DNA of 10,975 nucleotides. It comes from Isotricha intestinalis. Its lineage: Eukaryota > Ciliophora > Litostomatea > Vestibuliferida > Isotrichidae. Positions 6,241 through 10,975 of the stretch are shown in pieces. The position numbers and the translations under genes are program-made. Position 1 is the stretch's first letter. Every line of letters begins with the position of its first letter. Under the pieces are notes generated by a model. The model did not search any database. It saw only the letters and a program-made list of their open reading frames with translations, and was not told the DNA's origin. The stretch spans positions 1 through 10,975 of the forward strand of contig JAJJLU010001060.1 in NCBI GenBank assembly GCA_023807065.1, read 5' to 3'.

Positions 6241-9200
6241 AACATTAGAATTAAAATCAATTAATAACACATAATTTTTTTCATCATTAATTTTCATAAA
6301 TATAAAAGGCAATTTATTAAGATGAGAAATAAAATTTTCTAAATTAAATCTTCTCATTAAGTTTCTTTCTTCCTTATTTTTAATTTTTTTATTTTCACAA
6401 TAAGTATACCTAATATCAATTTAAACTTTTTCTTTTTTCTTACTATAAATATCAATAATAAATCTATTATAATTTTCACTTTTAATATTTTTATCCATAA
6501 TAATCCAAATACTAATAGTACCATCCATATGAGAAAGAAATAAAATAAAATCACCAACAAAATATAATAGGATAAAATTCATATGATTTATTTTCTAATA
6601 TATCTAAATCACATAAAGGAACTACGTTAATAGAAAATAAATAAACTGTAAATTTAGTATAAACTACAAAATCACCATTTGAATAAATTGGTAAAATATC
6701 TTTTATAGGGTATTTTGTATTAGTTAAAAATTGTACTTTATGAATTAATTTTAAATTATTATATCCTAAAGATACAATATATATTATATTAGAAAAGTCT
6801 GATGCTATTAAAATATTCAAAGCTTCATTTAATTTTAATTTTGTTATTGGATGTTTAGAATAATTAAAAGCTTTATTTGTTTTTAAAATAAATATTATTT
6901 TTAAACTTTGGATTAAATTATCGTTGTTTACTTTTTTTTCTTTGTTTTATACATAAAATTTATTTTGATAATTTTTAATTTATTTTGATAATTTATTTCA
7001 AGGAATAAATCAGAATTATCATTCTCAGATGCTTTAGCACAAGAATATTCTTTAATATTTCCATTAGTAAATTCAACAAATATTTTTTTTCCATTGAATG
7101 AAGAAAAATAAAGAAGAAATATTACTTGTTTCTACCTGTTGAATTTTCTATTGTCATTTTTTTAGGTTTAACTAAACAAATATAATTATGATGAAAAGTT
7201 CAAAATTTATTTTTATTGAAAAAGACACAATTTTTTCCTATTATAAAGTAATGTTTATTTGGATTAAAAATTTCTTCAATATTATCAGGACCTTCTTTTT
7301 CACTCAATGAATTCATTAAAGAAAAAAGAGAAGATATTCCTCCTTTAAAATATTGATTATTATTAATAAAAGTGTTTTGTTCTAAAATTTCAAAATCATT
7401 AATTTCAATATCACAATTTTTCAAAAAGTTATTTTTATCTAATTTAACAATTTTAATTTTATTAATTTTATTATCACTATTAAAGAATATTTTACTCTTA
7501 TTTATCCAATAACATTTCTCTTTTTTAATATCTCTTTTATTAAATAATTGTTCAGGAAAACATCCAAATTCAAATTTTTCAATTAAAAATCATATTTAAA
7601 TCATTATCTTCCATTTTCTCAATTTCTCCATCTTAAAATTTATTACAAGCTCTTTATAAGTATTTAAAACCTTAATAGCTTATTCTCCATTTTATCTACA
7701 AACAAAAAATCAATCAATCCAATTATTTAAATTTTCAATTACTTTTTTACTTTCTAATAATTTTTTCTTAACTAAAGTAAAAAATCTACAATCACTTTTA
7801 AAAAAATTAGGTAAAATAAAATCATTAACAATATTATTATTTTGTGTATATCCAAATTCTAAATCATTGAAATTTATCAACATTTCAGGAATAGTATAAA
7901 GTGAAGGTATTAATTCTAAATATTTATATTCATTACAATTTAACTATTCTTTACCAATAAATAATATATCAGAAGCATCAAATTCACCTCCTTGAATTTC
8001 TAAAGAACATTCTGAATAAGGTCTTTGTCTGTCATTGAAATAATTAATAAAAGCATGAGTTGAAAATATTGTTCCTGAATGATATTTATCATCAATATCT
8101 CTTAATTCATATTTATTTATCTTCTCTTATTATAGCATTTTGAGCAAAAATTGGATATGATAAATCTCGATAAAAATTATTTTAAAATATGTTTAAGTTT
8201 CCTTCTTTTGAGAAATTTGATATTATCTAAGGAAATATAAAATAATGAGATAAAACATTATATCCTCTGTTTCCTAAAGTATTTAATAACATTAAATAAT
8301 CGAAATTTGTTATTTTATTGTTTTTCCAATTTTTAGTACAATAAGATGATAAGTTTTTAACATATAATTTTTTTTGTGGTTTTTAGTTCTAATAATTTAG
8401 AAGGGTAATATCTCATATAAAAAGTTTTGCTTAGTTAATTTTATTTCAGATGTAAAATTATTAATTATTTTTACTGGATCTTCTTTATAAATATTATTTA
8501 TATTTATTAATATTTTTCTAAACACTTCTTCTCTTTTTCCTTTATTAAATATTATAAAATAACTTGAACCATTTTTTAATAAAATTTCTAAAGCATTTTA
8601 AATAAGTAAGAAGTTTCTTTGGTAAATTTCTGATATATTTTTTAAAGATATTTTCTTAAAAATTGGTTATTGATTATATTCATAATTAAATTTAATAGAT
8701 GAAAGACTAACTGCAGTTTTTCCTTCAGAGTCATTCTCAATATCTAAATTTGCTAATAATTTTTCTGATTTTAATATTCATTTAATTCTTTTTCTGCTTT
8801 TTCAAATGATTTTGCCAAAAATTTATTTATAATTCTCCATTACAAACATGTATAATTCCTTTAGAATCTTGTTAAATATTTCCTTTTATATAAAAGATGT
8901 TATCTGTTAAAACAAATAAAGAATTTATTTTTTGTATTCTTTTATAATATAAACAATTTAATCTAAATGAATTTGTAAATTCTTTATTTCTTATATTTTC
9001 AATTAAATGTCAACTTTCCATTAAATTTGAATATACTAAAATTTTATTTAATTCTTTAATAAATATCTATAATAAAATAAATATTGATATCTTTTAATAT
9101 ATTTTTTTTTTCCTTTCATTATTTTAAGAACAAATTGATTTATTATTCTATTCATTCCTTCTTTATTTGATAAATACCAAGAATTAATAGAAGGATTTTT

Positions 9201-10975
9201 TTCATTCAATTTATATTTTTTATGATTTTGAAAAGCATATAAAAAATATTGTTTTTTATTCTTTTCATAATTTATTAAATCAAAAAGATGCTTCCACTTA
9301 ATTTCCATATATTTAATTATTAAAAGACAAAATTGACATTCTTCATTATAAGTAATTGAATTTTCATTATTTTCAAATTTGATTGAGTTTCATTGTAATA
9401 TTTATAAATTGTGTTTTTATTGTTTGAGAATTTAAGAAATTATTTTCTGGAATTAAATTAGAATATTTTTTACAAAATTCTTCTCCATTATGATTTAGAA
9501 ATTTTGTTTTTTGAACTATTAAAATTTGATACAATAAATAAAAATAAATCTTGTGTTGTTTTTTTAATTGAAGTAAAACCATATTTTTTTATTAATTCTA
9601 AAATTACTGTAATATTCTTTATTATACTATGATATATTTCTTCTAAATTTTCCACTTCATTTTCTTTTATTTCATAAATAAATAAAAAAATACATAAATT
9701 CTTTAAAATGAAAATAATAATTTTACATTTTGTGTATTGTGATTTTTATATTTTATTATCTGATAAATATTTTAAAATATCTTTTTTTCTTTTTGATAAA
9801 TTTAAAAGGATAAGAATATTTGACTAAAAATATAAAGCACAAATATTTCCATCAATAACATTTTTTTAATTCAAAAATTTATTTAAAAAATCAAATATAA
9901 TTTCAAGTTTTTTTCAAAAAAAATTATAAATTGAAGAGATAATTTATTATCTTTTTTAAATAAATTTATATAAGTTCTGAGTGAAGAAGAATTCCCAACA
10001 ACTGAAAAATAATTTTTTCTGTATTTTTAATATCTTCAAATTCATATAAAAAACCAATAAATAATTCAGTGAAAAAACTATTATTAATTACTTGATCAAT
10101 TCCAAAACTGTTATAATATTTATAATATATTTTTTCAATATAAATATTTTCTAATTTAAGTCTTTTATTCAAACATATATAATTTAAAAGATTATCATTA
10201 AGAGAGAACATATAAGTTCTAAAAAATCTATTTTTAGCACTTTATGTATTCATAATTTCAATACATGGAATATAATAATGTTTATAAAAACTATATTTTT
10301 GAAATATATCTTTCAAATTTTGATTTAAGGTTACAAAATTTAAAAGTTCACAATTCTGAATCAAAGGAAATTTCATTTAATATATTTTCTTTAAATAAAC
10401 TATTTATTTCTTTATCCATTAAATTACAAAGTGTTAATGTGTTTCCTTTATCAATGTTATATTTTTTTATTATTTTTATTTCTTTACTTTCTAAGGTTTT
10501 ATTATAAATTAATAAATAAGGTAATGAAATAATAGTTACTTGATTTTTGTGTTCATTTAATATGAAAATATCTTAATTATTTGAAAGTCCATTTCCAGAA
10601 AAACCAATATTAACTTCAAGTATTTTAAGAGTAAAAAGTTTAATTTCACATTCATTTATAAAACTATCATCTATTGATAAATTTATTGTTTTCTTTTCAA
10701 AATTAAATATAATTAAAATTTGATGATGTTGTCCATCACATTTTAATATTTCATTAAAAGAGTTTTTATTATTTTTTTTTGAATCCAATAATTTAAAAGT
10801 TGATTGATTATATATAGTATATAAATTTGATATATTATTATTCATTGTTTTATCCTTAAATAATGTAATATTCTTTTTTAATGAATTACCTTTATTTGAT
10901 TATTTAAATCTAAAGGAATTTCTAAAGATAATCTTCCTCTTTTTACAAAAATAATATTATCAACTAAATCTCCTT
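6061..10975 (-). CDS. BEACH domain protein (ConA-like, PH-BEACH, WD40), N-terminus beyond the window
   Basis: Very large scaffold of the WDFY3/Lvs/neurobeachin class, which acts in membrane traffic, lysosome-related organelles and selective autophagy. Domains in protein order: ConA-like lectin (DGQHHQILIIFNFEKKTINL), a helical linker of about 450 residues, pre-PH segment (KWKHLFDL, SWYLSNKEGMNR), PH (RNFLLI-TAA-NALEILLKNG), BEACH (ITNFDYLMLLNTLGNRGYN, NNFYRDLSYPIF, KYHSGTIFST, ELIPSLYTIPEMLIN), WD40 strands (LNILIASDFSNIIYIVSL, SHMDGTISIWII) and a C-terminal CxxC pair. About 1640 codons lie in the window and the 5' part is missing. Indels shift the frame at least ten times. In-frame TAA is frequent, TAG occurs at 8227 and 9824, and TGA at 7200, 7710 and 9010. 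The frame is clean from about 6580 to the TAA at 6061. The domain order is closest to ALFY, but no true FYVE domain follows. Confidence 0.9.
6360..7440 (-). other. WD40-like beta-propeller of the BEACH protein
   Basis: Several blades can be seen: NCVFFNKNKF-TGA-TFHHN, KKIFVEFTNGNIKEYSC, NEALNILIASDFSNIIYIVS, VVYTKFTVYLFSI, and FILFLSHMDGTISIWIIM followed by DK. The last is a standard small-residue/Asp/Gly plus SIW blade end. The TGA at 7200-7202 lies where blade sequence is continuous on both sides, so tryptophan is plausible. The frame changes near 7130, 6935 and 6575. Confidence 0.75.
7530..8480 (-). other. BEACH domain
   Basis: Signature blocks in order: WKNNKITNFDYLMLLNTLGN (consensus WxxxxISNFEYLMxLNxxAGR), FIFP followed by TAG (consensus FPW), NNFYRDLSYPI, KYHSGTIFSTHAFINYF (consensus HYGSHYS), YSECSLEIQGGEFDASD, ELIPSLYTIPEMLIN, LEFGYTQNNNIVNDFILPNF, KLLESKKVIENLNNWID, then TGA-FFVCR-TAA-NGE-TAA-AIKVLNTY (consensus LxFGxKQxGxxAxxAxNVF) and FPEQLF near the end. 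This fixes the identity of the gene beyond doubt. Confidence 0.93.
7680..7712 (-). other. Reassigned TGA and two TAA codons in the BEACH core
   Basis: Immediately after NNWID the same frame reads TGA (7710-7712), FFVCR, TAA (7692-7694), NGE, TAA (7680-7682), AIKVLNTY. Aligned to the consensus WIDLxFGxKQxGxxAxxAxN, the first TAA falls on the conserved glutamine and the TGA on the hydrophobic position after WID. No base needs to be added or removed. Confidence 0.8.
8540..9000 (-). other. PH domain of the PH-BEACH unit
   Basis: The N-terminal strands (FRLNCLYYKRIQKINSLFVL, then TDNIFYIKGN) are separated by a charged loop from SLKNISEIYQRNFLL, TAA, NALEILLKNGSSYFIIFN, KGKREEVFRKIL. The last block matches the family consensus I..IxxRRYLLxxxALEIFxxDGxSYFxxF....R..V. 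The TAA at 8598-8600 sits within this conserved block, so it is a sense codon here. Confidence 0.82.
9310..10559 (-). other. Helical (armadillo-like) linker of the BEACH protein
   Basis: Continuous coding sequence rich in Leu, Ile and Lys with helical pattern (MFSLNDNLLNYICLNKRLKL, SKRKKDILKYLSD, YHSIIKNITVILELIKKYGF) joins the lectin domain to the PH-BEACH unit, as in other BEACH proteins, where this stretch is predicted to be ARM-like. A CxxC pair (EECQFC) lies at its end. One frame at about 9540-9900 stays clean across a TAA, a TAG (9824-9826) and another TAA. Confidence 0.6.
10560..10975 (-). other. ConA-like lectin domain of the BEACH protein (partial)
   Basis: The order GDLVDNIIFVKRGRLSLEIP, then NITLFKDKTMNNN, STFKLLD and DGQHHQILIIFNFEKKTINL followed by SIDD, and finally EVNIGFSGNGLSNN matches the strands of the LamG/ConA-like domain that precedes the linker in BEACH proteins. 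The W-H-x-I strand is here QHHQILIIF. One frame change near 10894 is caused by a short A run. Confidence 0.65.

Noticed and set aside
10265..10507. Plus-strand open frame of 80 codons
   Set aside because: It lies opposite the BEACH linker, which is coding on the minus strand on both sides and throughout. It has no recognisable motif.
361..10975. All genes are pseudogenes in the standard code
   Set aside because: In-frame stops fall on fitting residues (Gln of FGxKQxG, coiled-coil positions), while catalytic and signature motifs are intact in every gene. Random decay would also damage these motifs.
1..10975. Apicomplexan (Plasmodium-like) or Dictyostelium-like A+T-rich genome
   Set aside because: Those use the standard code, and their chromosome ends are not (CCCCAAT)n. 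Neither explains dense in-frame TAA.
1..10975. Mitochondrial or bacterial TGA=Trp genome
   Set aside because: PERK, COPI zeta and BEACH proteins are eukaryotic nuclear gene families, and TAA is also used as a sense codon.

Overview
The window reads as the end of a ciliate macronuclear chromosome or contig. Base 1 starts a short (CCCCAAT)n tract, the C-rich strand of a telomere. Everything after it is extremely A+T-rich, well above 80% by eye. Genes are packed closely, with gaps of about 60 to 230 bp, and no intron is needed to read them. Conserved eukaryotic proteins appear only if TAA, TAG and some TGA codons are read as amino acids. The right end has no telomere and cuts through a gene.

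Layout from left to right: telomere (1-31); subtelomeric non-coding DNA (32-360); a PERK-type eIF2-alpha kinase on the minus strand, with signal peptide, lumenal domain, membrane helix and split kinase domain (361-3547); a 228 bp divergent promoter region; a coatomer zeta subunit on the plus strand (3776-4338); an unrecognised plus-strand coiled-coil protein with a possible C-terminal membrane anchor (about 4400-5360); an unrecognised small minus-strand gene (5341-5834); a 226 bp spacer; and a large minus-strand BEACH protein, cut at its N-terminus by the window edge (6061-10975), with a ConA-like lectin domain, helical linker, PH-BEACH, WD40 and a C-terminal pair of CxxC motifs.

The three recognisable genes all act in membrane traffic or secretory-pathway control: ER stress sensing (PERK), Golgi-to-ER retrograde coats (COPI zeta) and vesicle or autophagy-related membrane handling (BEACH). 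PERK and COPZ share one short divergent promoter region.

Two things dominate the reading of the window. First, the code: TAA falls on a glutamine of the BEACH-domain core and inside coiled-coil heptads, yet TAA also sits at the natural C-terminus of four genes. TGA is also read through inside at least five genes or domains. This resembles the context-dependent codes in which all three stop codons have two meanings. Second, reading frames change often, usually at A or T runs. I read these mainly as uncorrected indels in the assembly, so CDS coordinates here are gene spans and not uninterrupted open frames.
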